20,484 nt of DNA, taken from GCA-020352575 sp964600365 (lineage in GTDB: Bacteria > Actinomycetota > Acidimicrobiia > Spongiisociales > JAENVV01). This document shows positions 1-6,699 of this stretch, piece after piece. The notes beneath the pieces are model-generated. The model ran no database searches. It was given only the letters and a program-made list of their open reading frames with translations, and was not told the DNA's origin. The DNA is taken from contig CAZRJG010000037.1 of the NCBI GenBank assembly GCA_964600365.1, positions 1-20,484 of the forward strand. The letters are read 5' to 3'. Positions within the stretch are counted from its first letter, which is position 1. The number at the start of each line of letters is the position of its first letter. The position numbers and the translations under genes are program-made.

Positions 1-253
1 CATAGGCCGCGAACTCACCCGTGTAGTAGGCGAGCTCACACACCACCACCGGTGACATGTCCATGGGGGCGTCGGTGGCATCCGGAGCCTCGGTGGCATC
101 CGGAGCCTCGGTGGCATCCGGAGCCTCGGTGGCATCCGGGGCCGCCGGGGCCTCTGTCGTGGAGGCGGTGCCGCCCCCACACGCCGCAGCCACAAGCGCG
201 AACGCCATAAGGATGGCGGCGAGTGGCATGACTTTCTTGATATATCTCAGCAT
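1..253 (-). CDS. ABC transporter substrate-binding lipoprotein, N-terminal part (SBP1)
   Basis: This is the start of an exported solute-binding lipoprotein; the rest lies beyond the left edge. From the ATG at 253 the product has a basic N-terminus, a hydrophobic stretch and a lipobox ending in VAAAC, so Cys25 should be lipidated and the protein anchored outside the membrane. A low-complexity Thr-Glu-Ala-Pro-Asp-Ala spacer follows, and then the first folded residues begin (VVVCELAYYTGEF). That stretch resembles the first strand of Leu/Ile/Val-binding proteins. A GGAGG ribosome site sits at 259-263, five bases from the start. It is the last gene of the first liv operon, 55 bases after livF. The equivalent gene of the second operon (6700-8088) has the same AFAL-x-AAAC leader ending and a similar spacer. 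The family call rests mainly on leader and position, because little of the mature domain is visible. Confidence 0.82.
   Translation of the reverse strand, partial: MLRYIKKVMPLAAILMAFALVAAACGGGTASTTEAPAAPDATEAPDATEAPDATEAPDATDAPMDMSPVVVCELAYYTGEFAAY
73..140 (-). repeat. 18-bp tandem repeat coding the SBP1 spacer
   Basis: Three perfect copies of an 18-bp unit (73-90, 91-108, 109-126) are followed by a partial, diverging fourth copy (127-140). On the coding strand each unit gives Asp-Ala-Thr-Glu-Ala-Pro. The repeat makes a flexible acidic linker just after the lipidated cysteine. Because the copies are identical at DNA level, recent expansion by slippage is likely. Confidence 0.85.
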
Positions 254-308
254 GTGTTCCTCCGGTAGTCCGGGTATTCCTCCGTCAAGTGGTCGGTCAG
301 GGCGCAAC

Positions 309-1001
309 TCAGATTCGGTACCCCTCCTTCAGTTGGTCGGTCGTGAGGGCGGCGGCATCGAGCACCTCCGACGCCTCACCAAGGTTCAGCACCATCACCC
401 GATCGGCGACTTCGAGCGCCTTGGCGGCGTTCTGCTCCGCGAGGATGATGCTGACGTTCCTCGTCTCGTGGATCTCCTTGATCTTCTCGAAGAACAGGTC
501 GACGTAGAGGGGCGAGAGGCCAGCGGTCGGCTCGTCGAGGAGGAGCATCTTGGGGTCCTGCATGAGCGCCCGGCCACACGCCACCATTCGGGACTCCCCC
601 CCGCTGAGGGTGCCCGCGCGCTGGTCCTTGCGCTCACCCAGGTCGGGGAAGAGCGCGATGACCTCCTCGAGGCGCTCATCGCGCTGACGGGTACCGATCA
701 TTGCACCGACGAGCAGGTTCTCCATCACCGTGAGCTCGGGGAAGACCCCCTGCTCCTGGGGGACGTAGCCGAGTCCCGCCGCGGCCGTCTGCCAGGGGGA
801 GGACTCCGTGACGTCGACACCGTCGAACCACAACTCCCCACCCATCAGCGGGACGAGCCGGGCCATGGTGGCGAGGAGGGTGGTCTTGCCGGCACCGTTC
901 GCACCGAGCACCGCGAAGATCTCGTGCTCGACCGTGAGGTCGATCCCCTTCACCACGGTGACGCCGTGGTATCCGCTGCTGATCGTCTTCGCCTCAAACA
1001 T
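309..1001 (-). CDS. livF: ABC transporter ATP-binding protein, LivF type (operon 1)
   Basis: A cytoplasmic ATPase of 230 residues that should pair with LivG to drive a LivHM permease. It shows Walker A GANGAGKTT (33-41), a Q-loop in YVPQEQ, signature LSGGE (132-136), Walker B MLLLDEP (152-158) and the AEQN switch (about 188-191), where Gln replaces His as is usual in LivF. The length is normal for the family. The frame stays open upstream, but the start is set at ATG 1001: it follows GGGAG in the upstream gene's end and the protein then begins like other LivF proteins. The start overlaps the livG stop (994-996) by 8 bases, implying coupled translation. The paralogue is at 8130-8834. Confidence 0.95.
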   Translation of the reverse strand: MFEAKTISSGYHGVTVVKGIDLTVEHEIFAVLGANGAGKTTLLATMARLVPLMGGELWFDGVDVTESSPWQTAAAGLGYVPQEQGVFPELTVMENLLVGAMIGTRQRDERLEEVIALFPDLGERKDQRAGTLSGGESRMVACGRALMQDPKMLLLDEPTAGLSPLYVDLFFEKIKEIHETRNVSIILAEQNAAKALEVADRVMVLNLGEASEVLDAAALTTDQLKEGYRI

Positions 1002-1764
1002 GACCACTCCCGAGGTACTTCTCCACGACCATCTCGTGCTCTCGCACCGTGCCCGGGTCACCCTGAAGGATGACGCTCCCCTCGGCCATGAAGTGCACGT
1101 AGTCGCTGAGGTTCCAGATGAGGTGGAGGTCGTGCTCGACGATCACCACCGACATCCCCTCCGACACGGCCTTCTCCCGCACCAGGGCCATCACCTGCTC
1201 TGCGATGTGCTCAGGGAGGCCAGCCGCCGGTTCGTCCAGGAGCAGCACCTTCGGCTTCAGGAGGAGGCACCGGAGGATGTCGAGCAGCTTCTTCTCCCCC
1301 GCCGACCTGGCGAATCCGTACGGGTCCTCGAAGGGGAACTGCTCCAGGTACCAGCGGATCTCCTCGATCCGCTCCTCGTACAGCGCATCCTCGCGATAGA
1401 TGTCAGCGGCTCCCTCGTCCGAGGCGGAGGCCACGGCGAGGAGCAGCGAATCGAGGATCGTCAGTTGCTCGAAGTCCATGATCACCTGGTTGCTCTTCAC
1501 GACTCCATTGCGGGCCATCAGGTGGGTGGACATGTCGGAGAGGACGAGTCTCTCGTCCCCGGTGCCCGAGAGCAGTGCGATGGTCCCTTGGTCGAGGGGG
1601 GTCGAGTGCATGATCATCCGCATGAGGGTCGTCTTCCCGGCCCCATTGGGACCGATGAGGCCCTCCACCGCGTGCGCGCCGAGCGTGAGGTCGGCGATGT
1701 CGACCACCACGCGTCCGGCGAAGCTCTTGACCGCGCCCTCGATGTGGACACGCGGACGCGTCAT
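994..1764 (-). CDS. livG: ABC transporter ATP-binding protein, LivG type (operon 1)
   Basis: A 256-residue ATPase subunit. Walker A GPNGAGKTT lies at 38-46, Walker B VLLLDEP at 173-179 and the switch histidine in IVEHD at 211. The ABC signature is unusual: SAGEKKLLDI (154-163) stands where LivG normally has a YGxxRxLEI type motif, and the Q-loop reads SNQV rather than TFQ. The second operon's LivG shares both features. An in-frame GTG at 1791 exists, but an AGGAGGT ribosome site at 1769-1775 points to ATG 1764, which also gives the usual family N-terminus. It follows livM with a short gap (livM stop at 1784-1786) and overlaps livF. The signature loosely recalls UrtD (LSHGxKQWLEI), so an amide or urea-related branch of the family is possible. 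Confidence 0.93.
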   Translation of the reverse strand: MTRPRVHIEGAVKSFAGRVVVDIADLTLGAHAVEGLIGPNGAGKTTLMRMIMHSTPLDQGTIALLSGTGDERLVLSDMSTHLMARNGVVKSNQVIMDFEQLTILDSLLLAVASASDEGAADIYREDALYEERIEEIRWYLEQFPFEDPYGFARSAGEKKLLDILRCLLLKPKVLLLDEPAAGLPEHIAEQVMALVREKAVSEGMSVVIVEHDLHLIWNLSDYVHFMAEGSVILQGDPGTVREHEMVVEKYLGSGHV

Positions 1765-1768
1765 CGTG

Positions 1769-1775
1769 ACCTCCT
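1769..1775 (-). promoter_or_regulatory. Strong ribosome binding site deciding the livG1 start
   Basis: The coding strand reads AGGAGGT here, four bases before ATG 1764. The site lies downstream of the alternative GTG at 1791, so the shorter protein is preferred. Confidence 0.75.
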
Positions 1776-1783
1776 GTGCGTGT

Positions 1784-2734
1784 TCACTCACCGTGCATCC
1801 TCCGGATCAACTTGTCCCTTCGCATGTCTCCGAGCACGCCGAGGGGGCGGAACAGGAGCACGAGGATGAGGACCAGGCCGAAGATCGCCTCGCGCAGCAC
1901 CGGGATCGCCTGCGTGTACCACTCGCGCGGGAGGGGGATGTAGGACTGGAGGATGATGTCGAAGAACCCGATTGCGAGGATCGTTCCGACCACCGGTCCC
2001 CAGACCCGTGCCGTGCCACCGAGGACGAGGGACACCATCGCCGCCAGCGTGATGTCGATCCCGATGCTCGTCGTCTCGAGGAAGCGCTCCATCACCCCGT
2101 ACATGGCACCGAGGAGGCCCATACCTGCCGAGCCCACGCCGAAGAGCCACAGCTTGGTGCGGAACGTGGCCTTCCCGAGGCTCCGAGCGAGGGGCTCATT
2201 GTCGCCGATGGCCACGAGCAGGCGGCCGTAGGGCGAGCGGTGGACCTGGCGCACATAGAGGAAGATCACCGTGACGACCACGAACATGATGGCCATCCAC
2301 AGCGCCTCGTTCGACTTGGTCGGTCCTACGTCGTAGGGGAACTTGAGACCACCCAGTCCGAGCGCACCGCCGGTGAGATCCTGCTCGGTCGTGGCGAGGA
2401 TCCACACCACGGTGGCAAACCCGAGGGTCCCCACGAGCATCCCGTCGTCGTCGAGGTCCGCGATGAGCCAACCGATGAGCAGCCCTGCGACCCCCGCCAC
2501 AACCATGCCGAAGAGAGCCGAGACCACAAAGGCCCAACCGTCACCGAACGGCCAGTCGACCTTCACGAACATCACGCCGAAGGCGTACATGCCGAGGCCC
2601 CAGAATCCCACAACGCCGAAGTTGGCGATCCGGGCGAGGCCGAGCTGGAGGTGGAGCAGGAGGGCGAGCCCGATCACCATGGCCACGAAGAACAGGCCTG
2701 AGATGAGGAACGTGTCGAGCCAGTCGAGATTCAT
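1784..2734 (-). CDS. livM: Branched-chain amino acid/amide-type ABC permease, LivM type (operon 1)
   Basis: A 316-residue inner-membrane permease with many hydrophobic segments. It carries the family stretch LHLQLGLARIANFGVVGF near the N-terminus, the cytoplasmic loop SPYGRLLVAIGDNEPLARSLGK that contacts the ATPase, and an end typical of LivM (LLFRPLGVLGD). The frame is open far upstream, but that part is antisense-like translation of livH; the start is ATG 2734, two bases after the livH stop, with GGAAGG inside the livH end as ribosome site. The length fits LivM proteins that lack the extra N-terminal extension seen in enterobacteria. The closest relative in the window is 9600-10478. Confidence 0.94.
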   Translation of the reverse strand: MNLDWLDTFLISGLFFVAMVIGLALLLHLQLGLARIANFGVVGFWGLGMYAFGVMFVKVDWPFGDGWAFVVSALFGMVVAGVAGLLIGWLIADLDDDGMLVGTLGFATVVWILATTEQDLTGGALGLGGLKFPYDVGPTKSNEALWMAIMFVVVTVIFLYVRQVHRSPYGRLLVAIGDNEPLARSLGKATFRTKLWLFGVGSAGMGLLGAMYGVMERFLETTSIGIDITLAAMVSLVLGGTARVWGPVVGTILAIGFFDIILQSYIPLPREWYTQAIPVLREAIFGLVLILVLLFRPLGVLGDMRRDKLIRRMHGE

Positions 2735-2736
2735 GG

Positions 2737-3609
2737 CTAGACCTTCCCTTCCCCGGTGAGCTGCCTGCCCCGCACCTTGAGGATGACCATGAAGGCGAGG
2801 ATGAGCGCGAGCTGCGCGTAGAGGACCTGTCCGAACTCGAGGGACATGCCGGCGAGCGCCACGCCGGTGACAAGGCCCACGATGATGACCCCTCCGATGT
2901 TCTTCCGCCCTCCGACAAGCACGACGAGCAGGATGAACAAGAACTGGCGCCAGCCGAGGAGCGGGGCGACGGAGGTTGCGACGCCGTAGAAGGCACCTGC
3001 GAGCCCGCCCGCAACACCCGCGATGAACCAGATGAGGACGGTGACCGCGAGTGGCCTGATGCCGCTCACCTGGGCAAGGTTCTCGTCGCTGGCCAATGCC
3101 CTGATCTGGAGTCCGTAGTTCGACTTCTGGATGAACCAGTAGAGGAGCACTGCCAGGGCAAGCACGCTCGCCAACGCCAGAAGGCGGAACGACGAGACGC
3201 CCACCCCGAGCACCCTCACCACGTGCGGCGACGGGACATCGAAGAATCGCACCGGGTACCCGAACACGAACTGCAGGCCGTGCCGCAGGAAGATCGAGAG
3301 CCCGAACGACATGATGATCATCTCGAGCGCGCCCACGTCCCGGTTCTTTGCCGGCCGGAACAACGCGAAGTACGTGCCGACGCTGATAAGACCTGCGAGA
3401 AGGCCAGCGGGGAGGAGGACGCTGTAGAAGCCAAACCCGAAGGTGGTGTTGAGCCACATCCCCATGTAGGCGCCCAGGGTGACCGTCTCGGAGTAGGCGA
3501 CGTTGATGAGGCCAGTCAGGCGGTACAGCAAGGCGAACCCCATTGCAGCCAGGACGAGTGGGGCGTGCTCGGTGAGGCCGATGACCAGGGCTTGGCCGAT
3601 GATGTCCAT
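2737..3609 (-). CDS. livH: Branched-chain amino acid/amide-type ABC permease, LivH type (operon 1)
   Basis: A 290-residue polytopic inner-membrane protein and first gene of the operon. It shows the LivH hallmark near the N-terminus (GLINVAYSETVTLGAYMG), the loop YGLQIRALASDENLAQVSGI that docks on the ATPase, and the glycine-rich VGGRKNIGGVIIVGLVTG toward the C-terminus. The start is ATG 3609. No strong Shine-Dalgarno sequence precedes it, only a G-rich stretch. The probable promoter is at 3764-3792, which would give a leader of about 148 bases. It should form the membrane channel together with LivM. Confidence 0.94.
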   Translation of the reverse strand: MDIIGQALVIGLTEHAPLVLAAMGFALLYRLTGLINVAYSETVTLGAYMGMWLNTTFGFGFYSVLLPAGLLAGLISVGTYFALFRPAKNRDVGALEMIIMSFGLSIFLRHGLQFVFGYPVRFFDVPSPHVVRVLGVGVSSFRLLALASVLALAVLLYWFIQKSNYGLQIRALASDENLAQVSGIRPLAVTVLIWFIAGVAGGLAGAFYGVATSVAPLLGWRQFLFILLVVLVGGRKNIGGVIIVGLVTGVALAGMSLEFGQVLYAQLALILAFMVILKVRGRQLTGEGKV

Positions 3610-3751
3610 CAGCTACCCGACCCGGCTCTGGGACACAACGGATGCAGCCTGTTGGTGGAATGGGCGGGCGGCGCCTGCCGCAGCCCCCACTGTCGCTTCT
3701 CGAGTCGGAATGCTCTCGCCATTCTCACTCTCACTCGCATTCTGGTCGGGA

Positions 3752-3766
3752 GATCGATAATCGATC
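3752..3766. promoter_or_regulatory. ATCGAT palindrome, candidate operator at the livH1 promoter
   Basis: GATCGAT and ATCGATC flank a single central base, giving a perfect 7+1+7 inverted repeat. It overlaps the end of the proposed -10 box and the start of transcription, a repressing position. The same ATCGAT core occurs twice in the palindrome next to the LacI gene (6291-6320). Control by that LacI is inferred from this shared core. Confidence 0.5.
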
Positions 3767-3792
3767 ATATGTCATAAAGCCAGACCCTACAA
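3764..3792 (-). promoter_or_regulatory. Probable promoter of livHMGF operon 1
   Basis: On the minus strand TTGTAG (3787-3792) and TATGAT (3764-3769) are separated by exactly 17 bases. The -10 box matches the sigma-70 consensus at five of six positions, the -35 at three of six. Transcription would begin near 3757, inside the palindrome at 3752-3766. Promoter calls in GC-rich DNA are uncertain, but this AT-rich patch stands out. Confidence 0.5.
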
Positions 3793-3918
3793 GCCGTGAG
3801 GAGAGGGTGGGCCGATCTGGGGTCGATTCCCGACCCTCCACCACGGCACCTCGCAGGACCGATTCCCCCATCCAGTTGCTCAAACGACAGGGGTCGAGCA
3901 CCATCTCCGCCGCGTTCC

Positions 3919-4743
3919 TCATCGCGGCCCTATGCCCTTGAACGCCTCCACCTGCGATGCGATCGCTCGCTCGACCGGGAGCCGCTCAATGCTGGATGCC
4001 CCGTAGAAGCCATGTACTCCCCGGGCGTTCGCCAGCACGTACGCGGCATCGTCCGGCGTGGCAATGGGCCCACCGTGACACAGCACGATCACGTCCTCGC
4101 GGACCGTCCTCGCCGCGGCCGCCCACGCATCGACGAGTGCGACGGAGTCATCGAGCGTCCGTGAGGTCTCGGCCCCCATCCCCCCGCCGGTGGTGAGGCC
4201 CATGTGACACACAATGATGTCGGCGCCAACCTCGGTCATCGCCATCGCGTCGTCGACGCCGAACACATACGGGGTGGTGAGGAGGTCCTCGTCGCGAGCG
4301 ATCCCGATCATCTCGACCTCGAGGGCGTATCCCATCCCGGTCTCCTCGAGATGCTGTCGGAAGGTGCCGTCGATGAGGCCCACCGTCGGGAAGTTCTGCA
4401 CTCCCGAGAAGCCCAGCTCGGTGAGCCGGCGCATGAACGGACGCGGGAGGTAGAACGGGTCGGTGCCGTTCACACCTGCCAGCACCGGCGTCCGAGTCAC
4501 GACGGGGAGCACCTCCCGGGCCATCTCGACGACGATCTCGTTGGCGTTCCCGTAGGCGAGGAGACCGGCGAGCGAACCACGGCCTGCCATACGGTACCGC
4601 CCCGAGTTGTAGATGACGATGAGGTCGATGCCCCCGGCCTCCTCCCACTTGGCCGAGAGGCCCGTCCCCGCTCCCCCACCGATGATCGGCTCGCGCCGTC
4701 GCACCATGTCCTGGAACCGGGCGACGAGATCCTCTCGACTCAC
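3919..4743 (-). CDS. Tm-1-type TIM-barrel protein (phosphoenolpyruvate hydrolase-like family)
   Basis: A 274-residue cytoplasmic protein of the TIM-barrel signal-transduction/PEP-hydrolase-like family, the family that forms the C-terminal half of plant Tm-1. Visible conserved stretches are PIIGGGAGTGLSAKWEE (19-35), IVIYNSGRYRMAGRGSLAG (42-60), the GVNGTDPF segment and the closing GFYGASSIERLPVE. The reaction is not firmly known. The long upstream frame is not coding; the start is GTG 4743, seven bases after GGAGG (4751-4755). It overlaps the stop of the preceding gene by one base (TAGTG), so the two are probably translated together. In bacteria this protein usually sits beside a full-length UPF0261 partner; here the partner is greatly shortened. 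Confidence 0.85.
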   Translation of the reverse strand: MSREDLVARFQDMVRRREPIIGGGAGTGLSAKWEEAGGIDLIVIYNSGRYRMAGRGSLAGLLAYGNANEIVVEMAREVLPVVTRTPVLAGVNGTDPFYLPRPFMRRLTELGFSGVQNFPTVGLIDGTFRQHLEETGMGYALEVEMIGIARDEDLLTTPYVFGVDDAMAMTEVGADIIVCHMGLTTGGGMGAETSRTLDDSVALVDAWAAAARTVREDVIVLCHGGPIATPDDAAYVLANARGVHGFYGASSIERLPVERAIASQVEAFKGIGPR

Positions 4744-5078
4744 TACGACACCTCCACCACGTCGTCGGACGCAGCCGGCGTGGCTACGACGAACTCTGGA
4801 TCGTTGCTCGCGGCGGGGAAGAGGGCGAGGTCGGCGGCGGGTTCCTGGAGCGGCTGCCCGGGCACGTCGAGCGCCGAGACACCCTGTTGGGGGATGAGCA
4901 ACTCGACCGGGACGGCGATCACCTTGAGGTCGGCGGAGAGGAATGCACTGATCCGCCGGCACTCGTCCTCGGAGGTCCGCGTGCGCGTCGCCTTGCACCC
5001 GGCCGCCCTTATGGGGGCGGCCACGTAGTCCGATTCGAGGGACCTGGTGTCTCGGGTTCCGACGACGAGCACCGCCAT
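4743..5078 (-). CDS. Shortened UPF0261/Tm-1 N-terminal-like protein
   Basis: This 111-residue product looks like the two ends of a UPF0261 (Tm-1 N-terminal) protein joined together. Residues 1-29 (VLVVGTRDTRSLESDYV and the next helix) match the usual opening, and about 34-90 match the usual C-terminal part, including an RT-x-E-x-CRR helix, VELLIPQQGVSALDVPGQP and NDPEF. Family members are about 400 residues, so roughly 280 central residues are absent without a stop or frameshift. The start at ATG 5078 is backed by AGGAGGAG at 5086-5093, and the stop overlaps the TIM-barrel start. It may be a functional miniature, or a decayed gene whose frame is kept for translational coupling. The comparison is from memory of the family. 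Confidence 0.7.
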   Translation of the reverse strand: MAVLVVGTRDTRSLESDYVAAPIRAAGCKATRTRTSEDECRRISAFLSADLKVIAVPVELLIPQQGVSALDVPGQPLQEPAADLALFPAASNDPEFVVATPAASDDVVEVS

Positions 5079-5225
5079 GACGCCGCTCCTCCTCTCTACG
5101 GGCAACACGCCACCGGGCATGGGGCGCTGGGGATGCGCAGCCTCCGCCAGCCCCATTCTCGCGCCCTTCGCAGGCCCCGTGCGCGCCGATTTCCCGTGAT
5201 CCGCTGCGCAGCCGCCGCCGGGGTG

Positions 5226-6263
5226 TCACCCAGAGCGCGCAGGCGGCCCTGTCGTGGCGCGCACCACCAGGCGGTGCGCCAGCGTCACACGGCGCACCTC
5301 GCCCGTGATGAGCAGGTTGCCAGCCGATTGTCCCTTGTCACCTGCCGACTGGGCCACCGTCGTGAGCCCCTCCGACATGGCTTCTGGGATGTCGTCGAAC
5401 CCGGAGACACTGAGATCTTCCGGCACCTCCAGGCCGAGTTCCCTGGCCACGTCGAGCACACCGAGGGCCATGCGATCCGAGAAGCAAACGATCGCGGTGG
5501 GTCGGTCCGGGCCGGTGAGGATCGACCTGGCCACTGCTCGAGCCGCGCTGCGGGTCCCCCGGGCGAGCTCATGCACCGCGACCACGGCACCGGCTCCCCG
5601 GGATGTCTCGAGGACGCCGTCGAGGCGACGACTCGTCGTCAGGTACTCCACCTCCTCGAGGCGCCGTGCATCGACCACCCCACTCCGGTCGTCGGCGGCG
5701 ATCCGGAAGGTGAGCACGGCGATGCGCATGTGGCCGAGCCCCAGCACGTGCCTCGCGAGGTCCTCCGTCGCGCGGCGGTCGTCGATCCCGACGAATGCCA
5801 CGCCATCGGGCTCGGGGCTGTCCACGAACACCGCCGGGAGGCTCCTCGCGAGCACCCCCTCCACGAGCGGGTGCGAAGAAGGGAGGGAGAACACGCAGAA
5901 GCCGTCGACGACGGCGTCCTGTGCTCCCGTGGCGAGCACTGCCCCGGGTGGACTGGGGATGAGGTGGAGGCCGAGGCCCGCCTGCTCGACGACCTCGGCG
6001 AGGCCACCCAGGAACCCCACCGCGTGCGGGTCGGAAAAGGCGTGCGAGAGGGATTCGGTGAGCACCACCCCGACCGCACCCACCCGTCCCCTGCGCAGGA
6101 TCCTCGCCGCGGGGTCGGGACCGGCGTACCCGAGCCGGACGGCAGCCCGAAGGATCCGGTCCCGAAGGTCGTCAGAGAGCTGGTCCGGGCGCGAGAAGGC
6201 ATTCGAGACGGTCGTGCGAGAGACGCCGACCTCATCGGCGATGGTCTGCAGGGTCACCTTCAT
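5226..6263 (-). CDS. LacI-family transcriptional regulator
   Basis: A 345-residue DNA-binding repressor. The N-terminal helix-turn-helix is clear (TLQTIADEVGVSRTTVSNAF, about 4-23), followed by the hinge helix with PAARILRRG and an effector domain of the periplasmic-binding-protein type (VGAVGVVLTES onward, VSGFDDIPEAM near residue 290). The length is normal for the family. ATG 6263 is preferred to the in-frame GTG at 6275 because the protein then begins like other LacI members; a GGTGG lies a suitable distance upstream. It is 147 bases ahead of the mini Tm-1 gene on the same strand and may be co-transcribed with it. A 30-bp palindrome (6291-6320) in front of the gene suggests self-control. 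The effector is unknown but may relate to the solute of the flanking transporters. Confidence 0.93.
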   Translation of the reverse strand: MKVTLQTIADEVGVSRTTVSNAFSRPDQLSDDLRDRILRAAVRLGYAGPDPAARILRRGRVGAVGVVLTESLSHAFSDPHAVGFLGGLAEVVEQAGLGLHLIPSPPGAVLATGAQDAVVDGFCVFSLPSSHPLVEGVLARSLPAVFVDSPEPDGVAFVGIDDRRATEDLARHVLGLGHMRIAVLTFRIAADDRSGVVDARRLEEVEYLTTSRRLDGVLETSRGAGAVVAVHELARGTRSAARAVARSILTGPDRPTAIVCFSDRMALGVLDVARELGLEVPEDLSVSGFDDIPEAMSEGLTTVAQSAGDKGQSAGNLLITGEVRRVTLAHRLVVRATTGPPARSG

Positions 6264-6265
6264 AG

Positions 6266-6294
6266 TTGACACCACCGTAGTCCCCGGGTACTGT
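6266..6294 (+). promoter_or_regulatory. Probable plus-strand promoter for the small ORF at 6333
   Basis: A perfect TTGACA (6266-6271) is followed after 17 bases by TACTGT (6289-6294), which keeps the key TA and T of the -10 box. Transcription would begin near 6301, inside the large palindrome. The -35 box lies just ahead of the lacI start codon on the other strand. Confidence 0.5.
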
Positions 6295-6320
6295 ATCGAT
6301 CAAGTACTTTATCGATACAG
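6291..6320. promoter_or_regulatory. 30-bp near-perfect palindrome, likely LacI operator
   Basis: CTGTATCGAT (6291-6300) and its exact reverse complement ATCGATACAG (6311-6320) enclose a ten-base centre containing the self-complementary AAGTACTT. Only one position pair (6301/6310) does not match, so 28 of 30 bases are symmetric. The site sits between the divergent LacI gene and the small ORF and covers the end of the proposed -10 box and the start point of the plus-strand promoter. Binding by the adjacent LacI is inferred from position and symmetry. Confidence 0.7.
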
Positions 6321-6332
6321 AAGGACGACATC

Positions 6333-6524
6333 ATGGACCCCTTGCTTGCGAAGGCACTCGTCGACACAATGGGCACCGACCTCTACGCGCCCGCCCCCTT
6401 CGGCCACACGCGTCGCCTCTCCCACCCCTCCGGCACCCCGCGCCTCCGCGCTCGCACGGCCTCGCTCCTCCGCCGTGTCGCTGAGCGACTCGACCACCCG
6501 ACCCCGGCCACCGCACAAGGCTGA
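6333..6524 (+). CDS. Small hypothetical protein, divergent from lacI
   Basis: A 63-residue ORF beginning MDPLLAKALVDTMGTDLYAP and ending in an arginine-rich segment with LLRRVAERLD. I do not recognise a family. Support for it as a gene comes from context: AAGGA at 6321-6325, seven bases before the ATG, a good promoter upstream, and a perfect operator-like palindrome in between. The N-terminal third looks like a short amphipathic helix; the Arg-rich C-terminal part could bind nucleic acid or membranes. It is not secreted by any visible signal. Small basic proteins of this length are often missed by annotation. It could still be a chance ORF in GC-rich DNA. Confidence 0.45.
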   Translation: MDPLLAKALVDTMGTDLYAPAPFGHTRRLSHPSGTPRLRARTASLLRRVAERLDHPTPATAQG

Positions 6525-6641
6525 CCCCCTTCTCGGGTCCAGGCGCACCCGACGTGGTGTCGAGGCGGGTGGCCCTCCTCGGCCACGGCCCCCGGGCTCA
6601 CCGCACCTCACGAGCAGGTGGCACCCCCCGGACCCAACGAA

Positions 6642-6678
6642 GAGAATCCGCCCCCGGCACGGCCGGGGGCGGATTCTC
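6642..6678. terminator. Strong hairpin terminator after SBP2
   Basis: A perfect 17-bp stem (6642-6658 with 6662-6678) closes on a three-base loop. It lies 22 bases after the stop of the substrate-binding protein gene on the minus strand and beyond the small plus-strand ORF, so it could stop transcription from both sides. There is no long T run, as is common in actinobacteria. Confidence 0.85.
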
Positions 6679-6699
6679 GATGAACCAGGAACGGTTCGG

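Larger units (their letters stand above)
3610..3918. other. Intergenic leader/regulatory region before livH1
   Basis: About 309 bases with no convincing gene on either strand. It contains the probable livH1 promoter and palindrome (3752-3792). Beyond the TIM-barrel gene's stop lies a weak hairpin, GGGTCG at 3820-3825 and CGACCC at 3831-3836 with a five-base loop, which could be a modest terminator for that gene. The small ORFs here lack ribosome sites and family-like sequence. Confidence 0.6.

Noticed and set aside
57..1073. Long plus-strand frame over SBP1 and livF1
   Set aside because: It is antisense to clear ABC transporter genes; its repetitive start merely translates the opposite strand of the SBP1 linker repeat.
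2735..3457. Long upstream extension of the livM1 frame
   Set aside because: The extension overlaps livH1 entirely and is Arg/His/Pro-rich; a ribosome site and the family N-terminus place the start at 2734.
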